Origin: Ramlibacter sp.
GTDB lineage: Bacteria > Pseudomonadota > Gammaproteobacteria > Burkholderiales > Burkholderiaceae_C
Assembly (NCBI GenBank): GCA_023701085.1
Contig: JAMPXR010000069.1
Span: forward strand, 1-9,410
Direction: 5' to 3'
DNA length: 9,410 bases
In this document: piece after piece, positions 1 to 7,621 of the stretch
Layout: each line of letters opens with the position of its first letter
Numbering within the stretch: position 1 is the stretch's first letter
Program-made: the position numbers and the translations under genes
Notes under the pieces: generated by a model
What the model was told of the DNA's origin: nothing
The model's database searches: none
What the model saw: only the letters and a program-made list of their open reading frames with translations

Positions 1-1892
1 CCGTGTCGGTGCCGCTGGCGGGCGAGGCCCCGCCCGGCGCGATCCGCCTGCACGAAGCCGCCGATCCCGCCGACGAGGCGGAACGTGCGGCCGCTTGCGT
101 GCTGCGGCATGTCCAGGCCGGCCGCGTGCCGGTGGCGCTGCCTGCCGTCGACCGCGTGCTGACGCGCCGCATCCGCGCTCTGCTGGACGTGCGCGGCGCG
201 GGCATTCGCGACGAGACCGGCTGGAAGCTGTCCACCACGCGGGCTGCCGCGCACCTGATGCTGGCGCTGCGCGCCTGCGCCTGGAACGCGAGCGCCGACA
301 CCGTGATCGACTGGATCAAGAACGCGCCGGCCGTGCCGCCGCATCGGGCCCTGGCCCTGGAGCGCACGGTACGCAAGGCCGGCCTGCGCGACTGGCGCGA
401 GCTGCGCTCAGCCGACCTGGGCGATGGGCAGCGGCTGCAATCCCTGCGGGAGCGGGTCAACGGCTGGCGCGACAGTCTGCAGCGCGTGCGAAGCCTGCCG
501 CAGTGGCTGTCTGACCTGCGCGGCGTGCTGCAGGAGACCGGCCAATGGCCGCGCCTGGCGGGCGACGCCGCGGGCGCCCGGCTGATCGCGGCGCTGCGCC
601 TGGACGAAGGCGCGCAAGCCGAGTTCCAGCAACTGCCGCAGGCGGCGCGCCGCTTCGGTCTCGCGGACTTCAGCGCCTGGGCCGGCGACACGCTGGAGGC
701 GGACAGCTTCGTGCCGCAGCCGGCCGGCCAGGAGCAAGTGGTGATCCTGCCGTTCAACCAGTTGCTGGGGCGTCCCTTCGCGGCGCTGGTGCTGGCCGGC
801 TGCGATGAGCTGCGCCTGCCGCCGGCGCCCGAGCCCGCGGGCGTCTGGACCCCGGCGCAGCGACTGGCGCTGGGCCTGCCTTCGCGCGAGGCGCTGGAAG
901 CCGAGGCGCGGACCGGCTGGCGCCAGGCGCTGTGCACGCCGCAGTGCGACGTGTTGTGGCGCCGTTGCGATGAGGGGGGCGAGCCGCTGCTGCCCAGCGC
1001 GCTGGTGCTGTCGCTGCAACTCGAAGGCGCGGCGCGGGCCGCGGATCCGCGCGAGCCGCGCGAGATCGAGGCCCGGCGCACCACGCGTCCTGCGGCGCAC
1101 GCTTCCCAACTCGCACTGCGACAGCTTTCCGCCAGCGCTTACGAAGACCTGCGCCGCTGCCCCTACCGCTTCTTCGCCCTGCGGCTGCTGGGACTGCACG
1201 AGGCGCAGGAGCTCGACACCGAACTCGAGAAACGGGATTTCGGCAACTGGCTGCATGCGGTGCTGCGCGTCTTTCACGAATCGCTGGCCGCCCATCCGCA
1301 GCCGCCCGGGCCCGAGCGTTCCCGCCTGTTGGAGAACGCGGCGGACGAGGTCACGCGTGCGCAGCGCCTGCAGCCGGGCGAGTTCCTGCCTTTTGCCGCC
1401 GCCTGGCCCCAGGCGCGCGACGGCTACCTGGGCTGGCTGGCGCAGCACGAGAGCAGGGAACACGCCGTCTTCGGCGAGGCCGAAAGCGAGCGCGAGATGC
1501 AACTGGGCCCCGTGGCGCTGGTCGGGCGCATCGACCGCATCGATCGCCTGCCGGACGGCCGCGCCATGGTCATGGATTACAAGACCGAGTCCCCGGCCGC
1601 CAGCAAGGATCGCGTGCGCCAGCCGGGCGAAGACACGCAGCTGGCGTTCTACGCGGCGCTGCTGGCCGACGACACGCTGCGTGCGGCCTACGTCAACGTC
1701 GGCGAGCGCGGCCGGACCGAAGCGGTGGAGCAGGCGCACGTGGTGCAGGCGCGCGACCTGCTGGTGCAAGGCATCCTCGAGGACTTCTCGCGCATCGACA
1801 GCGGTGCCGCGCTGCCCGCGCTGGGCGAGGGCAAGGCCTGCGAATTCTGTTCGGCGCGCGGCCTGTGCCGCCGGGATTTCTGGGATGAATGA
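1..1892 (+). CDS. AddB-like PD-(D/E)XK nuclease, DNA repair (5' truncated)
   Basis: This is the C-terminal 629 residues of a protein whose start lies upstream of the window; the first full codon is at 3. It resembles the AddB-like 'probable DNA repair protein' family (TIGR03623, usually about 900 residues), so roughly 250 N-terminal residues are missing. The middle part (a GRPFAALVLAGCDELRLPP stretch) matches the degenerate helicase region of AddB. The C-terminal third is a RecB-type nuclease: D511 in GRIDRID and D525-Y526-K527 in MDYKTE are the expected metal and catalytic residues. Cysteines at 386, 613, 616 and 622 (one alone, then CxxC-x5-C) reproduce the AddB iron-sulfur staple around the nuclease. 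The known role of the family is resection of double-strand breaks in the cytoplasm together with an AddA helicase, which is the next gene. The stop overlaps that gene's start by 8 nt. The family call is firm; the biochemical role is inferred. Confidence 0.88.
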   Translation, partial: VSVPLAGEAPPGAIRLHEAADPADEAERAAACVLRHVQAGRVPVALPAVDRVLTRRIRALLDVRGAGIRDETGWKLSTTRAAAHLMLALRACAWNASADTVIDWIKNAPAVPPHRALALERTVRKAGLRDWRELRSADLGDGQRLQSLRERVNGWRDSLQRVRSLPQWLSDLRGVLQETGQWPRLAGDAAGARLIAALRLDEGAQAEFQQLPQAARRFGLADFSAWAGDTLEADSFVPQPAGQEQVVILPFNQLLGRPFAALVLAGCDELRLPPAPEPAGVWTPAQRLALGLPSREALEAEARTGWRQALCTPQCDVLWRRCDEGGEPLLPSALVLSLQLEGAARAADPREPREIEARRTTRPAAHASQLALRQLSASAYEDLRRCPYRFFALRLLGLHEAQELDTELEKRDFGNWLHAVLRVFHESLAAHPQPPGPERSRLLENAADEVTRAQRLQPGEFLPFAAAWPQARDGYLGWLAQHESREHAVFGEAESEREMQLGPVALVGRIDRIDRLPDGRAMVMDYKTESPAASKDRVRQPGEDTQLAFYAALLADDTLRAAYVNVGERGRTEAVEQAHVVQARDLLVQGILEDFSRIDSGAALPALGEGKACEFCSARGLCRRDFWDE

Positions 1893-4800
1893 GGCCGCGG
1901 ACGCGGGCGGCGCGCTCGCCTACGAACACAACGGCACGCGCATCGGCCGCGACCGGTTCTACGCGATCGCCTGCGACCCGCGGCGCAGCGTGGCGGTGGA
2001 AGCCTGCGCGGGCGCGGGCAAGACCTGGATGCTGGTGTCGCGCATCGTGCGCGCGCTGCTCGCGGGTGCGCAGCCGCACGAGATCCTGGCCATCACCTTC
2101 ACCAAAAAGGCGGCCGGTGAGATGCGCCAGCGGCTGCACGAATGGCTGGCCGCCTATGCGCGCGCCTCGCCCGAGGAATTGCTGCAGGCGCTGGTGTCCC
2201 GCGGCGTGATGCCGGCGCCGGCGCCCGAGGCGCTGGAGGCGCTCAAGAACCTGTATGCCGGATTGCTGGCGGCGGGAAGGCCGGCGCAGATCCGCACGTT
2301 CCACAGCTGGTTCGCAGCCTTGCTGCGCAACGCGCCCCTGGCCGTCCTGGAGCAACTGGGCCTGCCCGCGCACTATGAGCTGCTGGAGGACGACAGCCAG
2401 GCCATTGCGATGGTGTGGCGCCGGTTCCATGCGGCCGTCGCGGACGAACCGGCGGCGCGCGCCGATTTCGAGGCCTCGGTGGCGGCGCACGGGCGCTCGC
2501 AGACGCAGAAGGCGCTGCAGGCCGCGCTGGCCAAGCGGGTGGAGTTCACACTGGCCGACGCGCATGGCGTGGTCGACGCCTCCATCAAGGCTTTCGGCGA
2601 GCAATTTCCCGAATTCGCCGGGCTGCAGGAACCGGGCGAGATCCTGCGGGCGGCCGGGCCGCTGCAGACCTTCGTGGATGCGGCACGTGCGCTGGGCCGC
2701 GCGCAAGCGCCCAGCTTCTCCGCCAAGGGGATCGAGCTGGAGATCGCCATGGCCGCGGGCGACCTGCAGGCCGTGCTCGATGCGCTGCTGACGCGCGACG
2801 GCGCGGCGCGCCGGTTCAGCGAGAAGATCGCGGGCCTGGACCGGGTGCGGGCCGCGCAGGCGCTGGCGCTGCGAGCGGCCGCCGCCGGGGCGCAGCACGA
2901 GGCCTGGCGGCACCACCAGCGCATGGCCCGGCTGGCGCGCCTGCTGGTCGCCGAATTCGCGGCGCTCAAGCGCGAACGCGGCTGGGTGGACATGAACGAC
3001 GTGGAGCGGGCCGCGCTGTCGATGTTGTCGGACACCGTGCTTTCCGGCTGGGTCCAGGAGCGGCTCGATGCACGCGTCAAGCACGTGCTGATCGACGAAT
3101 TCCAGGACACCAACCCGCTGCAATGGCAGGCGCTGTATGCCTGGCTGAGCAGCTATGCGGGGGCGGGCGGCGACGCGCCCAGCGTCTTCATCGTGGGCGA
3201 TCCCAAGCAGAGCATCTACAGATTCCGGCGTGCCGAGCCGCAGGTGTTCCGCGCGGCGCAAGCCTTCGTCGTCGACGCCCTGGCGGGCGACCTGCTCAGC
3301 TGCGACCACACCCGCCGCAATGCCCCCGCCGTGCTGGAGGCGGTCAACGCGGTGATGGCGCAGGCGCAGCAGGCCGGCCAGTACGAGGGCTTTCGCGCGC
3401 ACACCACCGAATCACCAGCGCCGGGGCAGGTCGCGCACCTGCCCCAGATCCCGCGCGGCGACACGCCGCGGGCGCCCGGCGGGGCGGCCTCTTCGGAGCC
3501 GCTGTCCTGGCGCGACAGCCTCACCACGCCGCGCGAACTGCCCGAGGAAAAGCTCATTGCGCTGGAGTGCCGCCAGGCCGCCGCCTGGATCGCGCGGCAG
3601 ATCGCGGCCGGCGCCGCGCCGCAGCACATCATGGTGCTGGCGCGCAAACGGGACCGCCTGGGGGCGATGCAAGACGAGCTGCGCGCGCTGCGGATCGCGG
3701 CGCAACAGCCGGAGCGCGCGGACCTGTGCGAGGCGCCCGAGGTGCAGGATGTCGCCGCGCTGCTCGACGCGCTGGTTTCCCCCGCGCACGACCTGTCGCT
3801 GGCCCGCGCGCTGAAGTCGCCCCTGTTCGCCCTCGGCGACGACGCGCTGGCCACCGTGGCGCTCGCCGCCCGCGATGCGCGCGCGGCGGGCCGGCCGGCG
3901 TCCTGGTTCGAGCTGCTGCAAGGCGCGGAGGGCCTGGCGCCCGAGGCGCGCGGCATCGGCGCCACGCTGCAGCGCTGGAAGGGCTGGGTGGAGACCCTGC
4001 CGCCCCATGACGCGCTGGAGACGATCTATCACGATGGCGACGTGCTGGCGCGATTCGCGGCCGCAGTGCCGGCGCGCCTGCGCGACGCGGTGCTGGCGCG
4101 CCTGCGTGCCCTGCCGGGCGCCGCTTTGCAGGTGGGCGGCGGGCGCTATGCCACGCCGTATGCGTTCGTGCGGGCGCTGAAGGCGGGCGGCATCGAGGGG
4201 CCCGCCTTGTCGCAGACGCAGGCGGTGCGCCTGCTCACGGTGCACGGCGCGAAGGGACTGGAGGCGCCCGTCGTCCTGGTCCTCGACGCCGATGCCGCCG
4301 CGCCGCGCGCCGAAACCATGGGCGTCGTCGTCGAGTGGCCCGGTGAGGCGCCCGCGCCCTGGCGCTTCGCCTTCATCGCCAGCGAGAGCCGGCCGCCCCC
4401 CTGCAGCGCCGCGGCGCTGGAGGTGGAACGGGCCGCGCGCCAGCGCGAGGAACTCAACGCGCTGTACGTGGCAATGACCCGTGCACGGGAGCGCCTGGTG
4501 TTCTCGTCCGTGCAGCCGCACGCCGCCGGCGAGAGCAGCTGGTGGCAGCGCGTGCTGCCGGTTTGCGGCGCGCTGGCAGCGCCGCAATGCGCCGCCGGCG
4601 CAGCGGCCGGCGCGGCAGGCGGGCCCGCGCGCTTCGAGCTGGCACAGCTGCCGCTGCTGCGGGACGCGCCGTCGCGGGGCTTGCCGCAGTCGGCCGCCGC
4701 GCCCTCCCTGGAGTCGCAGGAGTCGCGGTTCGGCCAGGCCTTGCACCGGCTGCTGGAGGGCTGGACAGCGCGTTCGCCGGATTTCGCCGCGGCGCAGCTG

Positions 4801-5163
4801 CGGCGGGTGGCGCGCGAGTTCGCCCTGAGCGAGGCGGCCGCCGCAGAGGCGGCCGCGATGGCGCACCGCATCCTGGGCGGAGAGGGCGCCTGGGCCTGGG
4901 ACCCCGAGCGCATCGACTGGCAGGGCAATGAGGTGCCCTTGCACCACGACGGCGAGCTGCTGCGGCTGGACCGGCTGGTGCGCCGCGCCGGCAGCGGCGA
5001 ATGGTGGGTGCTCGACTACAAGTCCGCCGCGCGCCCCGAGCTCGAGGCCGTGCTCGTCGAGCAGCTGACCCGCTACCGCGTCGCGGTGCAGACGGCCTAT
5101 CCGGGCGACACGGTCAAAGCCGCATTCCTCACCGGCCAAGGCCGGCTGGTGCCGCTGCCATGA
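1885..5163 (+). CDS. AddA-like UvrD/REP helicase-nuclease
   Basis: A complete 1092-residue protein that couples ATP-driven DNA unwinding to single-strand cutting. All superfamily 1A helicase motifs are visible: Walker A AGAGKT (K46), motif Ia around ITFTKKAAGEM (70-80), Walker B IDEFQD (403-408), motif III GDPKQSIY (438-445), a motif IV-like DHTRRN (474-479), motif V VHGAKGLE (786-793) and motif VI VAMTRAR (862-868). A RecB-type nuclease follows: H954 in FGQALHRLL, D1029 in RLDRL and D1044-Y1045-K1046 in LDYKS. Length and order match AddA and related RecB-like helicases. ATG 1885 is chosen because it overlaps the AddB-like stop by 8 nt and leads straight into the N-terminal helicase segment. 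The frame is open upstream to 805, but that part lies wholly inside the previous gene. No strong ribosome binding site is seen, so translation is probably coupled. The partner is the AddB-like product, giving a two-nuclease complex. Confidence 0.92.
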   Translation: MNEAADAGGALAYEHNGTRIGRDRFYAIACDPRRSVAVEACAGAGKTWMLVSRIVRALLAGAQPHEILAITFTKKAAGEMRQRLHEWLAAYARASPEELLQALVSRGVMPAPAPEALEALKNLYAGLLAAGRPAQIRTFHSWFAALLRNAPLAVLEQLGLPAHYELLEDDSQAIAMVWRRFHAAVADEPAARADFEASVAAHGRSQTQKALQAALAKRVEFTLADAHGVVDASIKAFGEQFPEFAGLQEPGEILRAAGPLQTFVDAARALGRAQAPSFSAKGIELEIAMAAGDLQAVLDALLTRDGAARRFSEKIAGLDRVRAAQALALRAAAAGAQHEAWRHHQRMARLARLLVAEFAALKRERGWVDMNDVERAALSMLSDTVLSGWVQERLDARVKHVLIDEFQDTNPLQWQALYAWLSSYAGAGGDAPSVFIVGDPKQSIYRFRRAEPQVFRAAQAFVVDALAGDLLSCDHTRRNAPAVLEAVNAVMAQAQQAGQYEGFRAHTTESPAPGQVAHLPQIPRGDTPRAPGGAASSEPLSWRDSLTTPRELPEEKLIALECRQAAAWIARQIAAGAAPQHIMVLARKRDRLGAMQDELRALRIAAQQPERADLCEAPEVQDVAALLDALVSPAHDLSLARALKSPLFALGDDALATVALAARDARAAGRPASWFELLQGAEGLAPEARGIGATLQRWKGWVETLPPHDALETIYHDGDVLARFAAAVPARLRDAVLARLRALPGAALQVGGGRYATPYAFVRALKAGGIEGPALSQTQAVRLLTVHGAKGLEAPVVLVLDADAAAPRAETMGVVVEWPGEAPAPWRFAFIASESRPPPCSAAALEVERAARQREELNALYVAMTRARERLVFSSVQPHAAGESSWWQRVLPVCGALAAPQCAAGAAAGAAGGPARFELAQLPLLRDAPSRGLPQSAAAPSLESQESRFGQALHRLLEGWTARSPDFAAAQLRRVAREFALSEAAAAEAAAMAHRILGGEGAWAWDPERIDWQGNEVPLHHDGELLRLDRLVRRAGSGEWWVLDYKSAARPELEAVLVEQLTRYRVAVQTAYPGDTVKAAFLTGQGRLVPLP

Positions 5164-6386
5164 CGGTGGCCGTGATCGGCGCCGGGCCGGCGGGCTTGAT
5201 GGCGGCCGAAGTGCTGTCGCAGGCCGGGCAGCAGGTCGAGGTGTTCGATGCCATGCCTTCGGCCGGCCGCAAGTTCCTGCTGGCGGGCAAGGGCGGCCTG
5301 AACCTGACGCATTCGGAACCGTTCGATGATTTCGCGTCCCGCTACGGTGATCGTCGGCGGCGTATCGAGCCGTTGCTGATGGAATTCGGCCCGCAGGCGC
5401 TGCGCGCGTGGGCGCAGGACCTGGGCATCGCCACGTTCGTGGGCACCTCCGGGCGGGTGTTTCCCGCGGACATGAAGGCGGCCCCTCTGCTGCGCGCCTG
5501 GCTGCACCGGCTGCGGGCGGCAGGCGTGCGGCTGCACATGCGGCACCGCTTCGTCGGCTGGACCGCGCAAGGCGATCTGCGGCTGCTGGCACCGGGCGGC
5601 GAGAAGTCGGTGCCTGCCGACGCCCTCGTGCTCGCCTTGGGCGGCGCGAGCTGGCCGCGCCTGGGTTGCGATGGCGCGTGGGTGCCGCTGCTGGAACAGC
5701 GGGGCGTGGGCGTCGCGCCGCTGGCGCCGGCCAACTGCGGCTTCGACGTGCGCAATGGCTGGAGCGCGTATTTCGCTTCGCGCTACGCGGGCCAGCCGTT
5801 CAAGTCGGTCGCGATCCGCTTGCCAGGATTCGCCCGTCGCGGCGAATTCGTGGCGACGGCGACCGGCGTGGAGGGCAGCCTCATCTACGCCGCCTCGGCG
5901 CTGCTGCGCGAGGAGATTCGCGCGCGCGGCAGCGCCAGCTTCGAGCTGGACCTGCTGCCGGCCAGAAACGCGGCCCAGGTGCTCGCGGAAGTCTCTCATC
6001 CGCGCGGCTCGCGCTCGCTCGCCAGTCACCTGAAAAGCCGCTTGGGCATCGATGGCATCAAGCTCGCGCTGCTGCACGAGCTGCTGCCCCGGACGGACCT
6101 GCACGATGCCGCGCACCTGGCCGCAGCCATCAAGGCCTTGCCCGTCACGCTCGTGGCGGCCCGGCCGATCGAAGAGGCGATCAGCACGGCCGGCGGGGTG
6201 CGCTTCGAATCGCTCGATGAAAACCTGATGCTGCGGCAGGCGCCGGGCGTGTTCTGCGCCGGCGAGATGCTCGACTGGGAAGCTCCCACGGGCGGCTACC
6301 TGCTGACGGCGTGCTTCGCCACGGGGCGGGCCGCCGCGCAAGGCGTGCTGAACTTTCTCGGGGCCGCTCAGAACTTGGCGCGGTAA
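5160..6386 (+). CDS. HI0933/YhiN-type FAD flavoprotein (PP_4765 family, TIGR03862)
   Basis: A complete 408-residue flavoprotein. The N-terminus has a Rossmann dinucleotide-binding motif, GAGPAG (7-12), and an acidic residue, D30, at the end of the second strand where FAD ribose is bound. The segment GRKFLLAGKGGLNLTHSE (36-53) is a hallmark of HI0933/YhiN-like proteins. The C-terminal signature GEMLDWEAPTGGYLLT, followed by an FATGRAAA helix, closes the FAD site. No enzymatic substrate is known for this family, so it is described only as a probable cytoplasmic NAD(P)/FAD-dependent oxidoreductase. ATG 5160 overlaps the helicase stop in an ATGA arrangement, pointing to termination-reinitiation and an operon. 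Starts further upstream in this frame would lie inside the helicase C-terminus and would place extra sequence before the FAD motif, so they are rejected. The 3' end overlaps a convergent gene by 19 nt. Confidence 0.87.
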   Translation: MTVAVIGAGPAGLMAAEVLSQAGQQVEVFDAMPSAGRKFLLAGKGGLNLTHSEPFDDFASRYGDRRRRIEPLLMEFGPQALRAWAQDLGIATFVGTSGRVFPADMKAAPLLRAWLHRLRAAGVRLHMRHRFVGWTAQGDLRLLAPGGEKSVPADALVLALGGASWPRLGCDGAWVPLLEQRGVGVAPLAPANCGFDVRNGWSAYFASRYAGQPFKSVAIRLPGFARRGEFVATATGVEGSLIYAASALLREEIRARGSASFELDLLPARNAAQVLAEVSHPRGSRSLASHLKSRLGIDGIKLALLHELLPRTDLHDAAHLAAAIKALPVTLVAARPIEEAISTAGGVRFESLDENLMLRQAPGVFCAGEMLDWEAPTGGYLLTACFATGRAAAQGVLNFLGAAQNLAR

Positions 6387-7009
6387 TAGATCATCGGCTT
6401 GCCGCCGCTGCGCCGCAGCGTCACGCGCGCGCCGCTTTCCAGTTGCAGGCCGATGAAGCCGCGGTCGGCGACGAAGCCGCTTTTCCGGACCGGGCGAATC
6501 TGCATTTCCACCCGCGCGCCGTAATCCGGCTCGTGCAATCGCACCAGGGTCAGCGTGTCGGCCGGCATCACCCGCCGCCACGCCGTCACGTCGATGCGAT
6601 AGTTGCTGTCCAGCGTGTAGCGCCAGTGCAGGCCCAGGTTCAGGCTGGTTGCGCCGCCCGGGTAGGGGCCGGCCCCGGCAAGCGCTGACCCGTGGACGGT
6701 CGCCATGCCCAGCGAAAGCCCGAGGGCGGAACGGCGCGGCGGCAACCAGGTCATGTCGATCCGGGACGAGCGGCTGGGCCCGTCGATGCTGTCGAACCGT
6801 GGCAGCGAGGACGTGGACAGCTGCAGCTGCAAGCGATCCTTGTCCTCGGACATCGTGGACGCCGGCTCCAGCATGAACGCGTCGGCTTCGAAGGCCCAGG
6901 CGCCGCAGCCCGCCAGCCCCAGGGCCAGGGCCAGGGCCAAGCCGACTCGGGGGCGCAGGCCGGCCCAGGCCTTCGACCGATCCGCACCCCGGGCAACGAT
7001 GGCGTCCAT
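6368..7009 (-). CDS. Small exported protein, probable outer-membrane beta-barrel
   Basis: A 213-residue protein I cannot assign to a named family. Start ATG at 7009-7007 is set by GGAGGT at 7019-7014, four bases upstream. The N-terminus has basic residues (R7, R11, K13, R19, R21) and a Leu/Ala-rich core (22-33), so it is exported. Two cleavage motifs compete: a lipobox LAGC (32-35) and a signal peptidase I site AWA (37-39). After residue 57 the chain falls into about eight alternating polar/hydrophobic stretches (near 58-66, 82-89, 95-105, 121-133, 137-147, 163-172, 184-199 and 204-213). It ends in Phe213 with hydrophobic residues at -3, -5 and -7, the signature recognised by the Bam complex in outer-membrane barrels. 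An eight-stranded barrel is therefore the best guess, with function unknown. Its stop overlaps the convergent flavoprotein stop. A soluble beta-rich lipoprotein is the main alternative. Confidence 0.75.
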   Translation of the reverse strand: MDAIVARGADRSKAWAGLRPRVGLALALALGLAGCGAWAFEADAFMLEPASTMSEDKDRLQLQLSTSSLPRFDSIDGPSRSSRIDMTWLPPRRSALGLSLGMATVHGSALAGAGPYPGGATSLNLGLHWRYTLDSNYRIDVTAWRRVMPADTLTLVRLHEPDYGARVEMQIRPVRKSGFVADRGFIGLQLESGARVTLRRSGGKPMIYYRAKF

Positions 7010-7013
7010 GCAC

Positions 7014-7019
7014 ACCTCC
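7014..7019 (-). promoter_or_regulatory. Ribosome binding site of the barrel-like gene
   Basis: Read on the minus strand this is GGAGGT, four bases (GTGC) before ATG 7009. It is the strongest Shine-Dalgarno match noticed in the window. It decides the start inside a longer open frame that runs back to 7582 without a comparable site. Confidence 0.75.
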
Positions 7020-7132
7020 GACCGTGAATGCCAGTCTAGGGACGGCACCGCGCCACGGTATGTCGGACGCAGCCCAAACTCGAAGTCGGCGTTTGGAGCG
7101 CGCGCGTGTCGGCGCTGACTGCCGAGCAGGCC

Positions 7133-7146
7133 TTGATTCACGTCAA
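7133..7146. promoter_or_regulatory. Candidate FNR/ANR/CRP-superfamily binding site
   Basis: The sequence TTGATTCACGTCAA matches the FNR consensus TTGAT-N4-ATCAA at 9 of 10 defined positions, and matches the TTGAT-N4-GTCAA variant typical of ANR/DNR-type regulators fully. It lies in a divergent intergenic region, centred 107 nt before the plus-strand start at 7247 and 130 nt before the minus-strand start at 7009. No clear -10 box sits 41.5 nt away on either side, so the regulated promoter, and whether the effect is activation or repression, is unknown. Confidence 0.5.
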
Positions 7147-7246
7147 GTGAAGCGCGAAAAATCAGGGCGAAAAGCCCCGGGCGGGTGCGTAGCTCTACGA
7201 TTCGCTCTTGACGACCTGGCGCCCCCGGTTGACGAAAAGGCGGTCG

Positions 7247-7621
7247 ATGATGCGTGTCGCGATACCCGGATCCTGGCGGTTGCGCGTGGCCCGGGCGCTG
7301 GTCGCCACGGCGATCGCCGGCGCCTGCGCCGCCACCTGGTCGCAGACGACGCCCGGCCCCACCATTCTTGCGCGCGAATCGGACACCTGCGGCACATGGC
7401 AGCGCGATCAGAACGAAGCGCGCAGGTTCTGGGTCTTCGGCTACCTGAGCGGGCTGAACACGGCTCGCGGCGGCGTCTACCACGCGCCTTCCGACGCGCT
7501 GCGGCACGTTGTCGACCCCGAGGAAGTCGTCTCGTGGATCGGCAAATACTGCAAGCAACACCCGCAGCACACCCTGCAGCACGCCGCCGACAAACTCTTG
7601 CTCGAACTTTCGACCAAGTGA
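7247..7621 (+). CDS. Small periplasmic two-cysteine protein, Rap1a/Tai-like
   Basis: A 124-residue exported protein. Two adjacent ATGs (7247 and 7250) follow GAAAAGG at 7234-7240. I take the first; an upstream TTG at 7208 would place a long Arg-rich extension before the signal peptide. The signal peptide runs to about residue 33 (basic start, hydrophobic core 17-29). The mature part has C48 and C102, likely a disulfide, with the pattern Cys-x2-Trp, then W62-V-F-GYLSG (65-69), then a helix with W97-I-G-K-YC followed by HP, and a final amphipathic helix rich in Ala/Leu. This resembles Rap1a/Tai-type and related uncharacterised proteobacterial secreted proteins. Rap1a/Tai members include immunity proteins against type VI amidase effectors, but no effector or secretion gene is nearby, so an immunity role is not claimed. 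Function is unknown. Confidence 0.75.
   Translation: MMRVAIPGSWRLRVARALVATAIAGACAATWSQTTPGPTILARESDTCGTWQRDQNEARRFWVFGYLSGLNTARGGVYHAPSDALRHVVDPEEVVSWIGKYCKQHPQHTLQHAADKLLLELSTK

Larger units (their letters stand above)
7010..7246. other. Divergent intergenic region between two exported-protein genes
   Basis: This 237-nt stretch separates the minus-strand barrel-like gene from the plus-strand two-cysteine gene, so it should contain both promoters. I see the FNR-like palindrome at 7133-7146 and a short hairpin, GGGC-GAAAA-GCCC, at 7165-7177. No convincing -35/-10 pair stands out on either strand. Weak -10-like hexamers are TACGAT at 7196-7201 (plus) and TAGACT on the minus strand near 7035. 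No coding region is supported. Confidence 0.5.

Noticed and set aside
408..1769. A 453-residue open frame on the minus strand, opposite the nuclease gene
   Set aside because: It has the Arg/Gln/Leu-rich low-complexity composition typical of antisense frames in GC-rich coding DNA and no recognisable domain. The plus-strand gene there has clear catalytic motifs.
805..1884. Open frame extending the helicase gene upstream by 360 codons
   Set aside because: It lies fully inside the nuclease gene in another frame and is Arg/Ala/Pro/Ser-rich with no domain. ATG 1885 gives the normal helicase N-terminus.
2415..4010. A 531-residue plus-strand frame inside the helicase gene
   Set aside because: It is Gly/Ala/Arg-rich out-of-frame reading of the helicase coding sequence with no motif.
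3412..5592. A 726-residue minus-strand open frame, and similar long ones at 1693-3402 and 5097-7013
   Set aside because: High GC suppresses stop codons, so long antisense frames are expected. These lie opposite helicase and flavoprotein motifs and show only Arg/Pro/Ala-rich sequence.
7010..7582. Open frame extending the barrel-like gene upstream on the minus strand
   Set aside because: The strong ribosome site at 7019-7014 and the signal peptide directly after ATG 7009 fix the start. The extension runs antisense to the two-cysteine gene.
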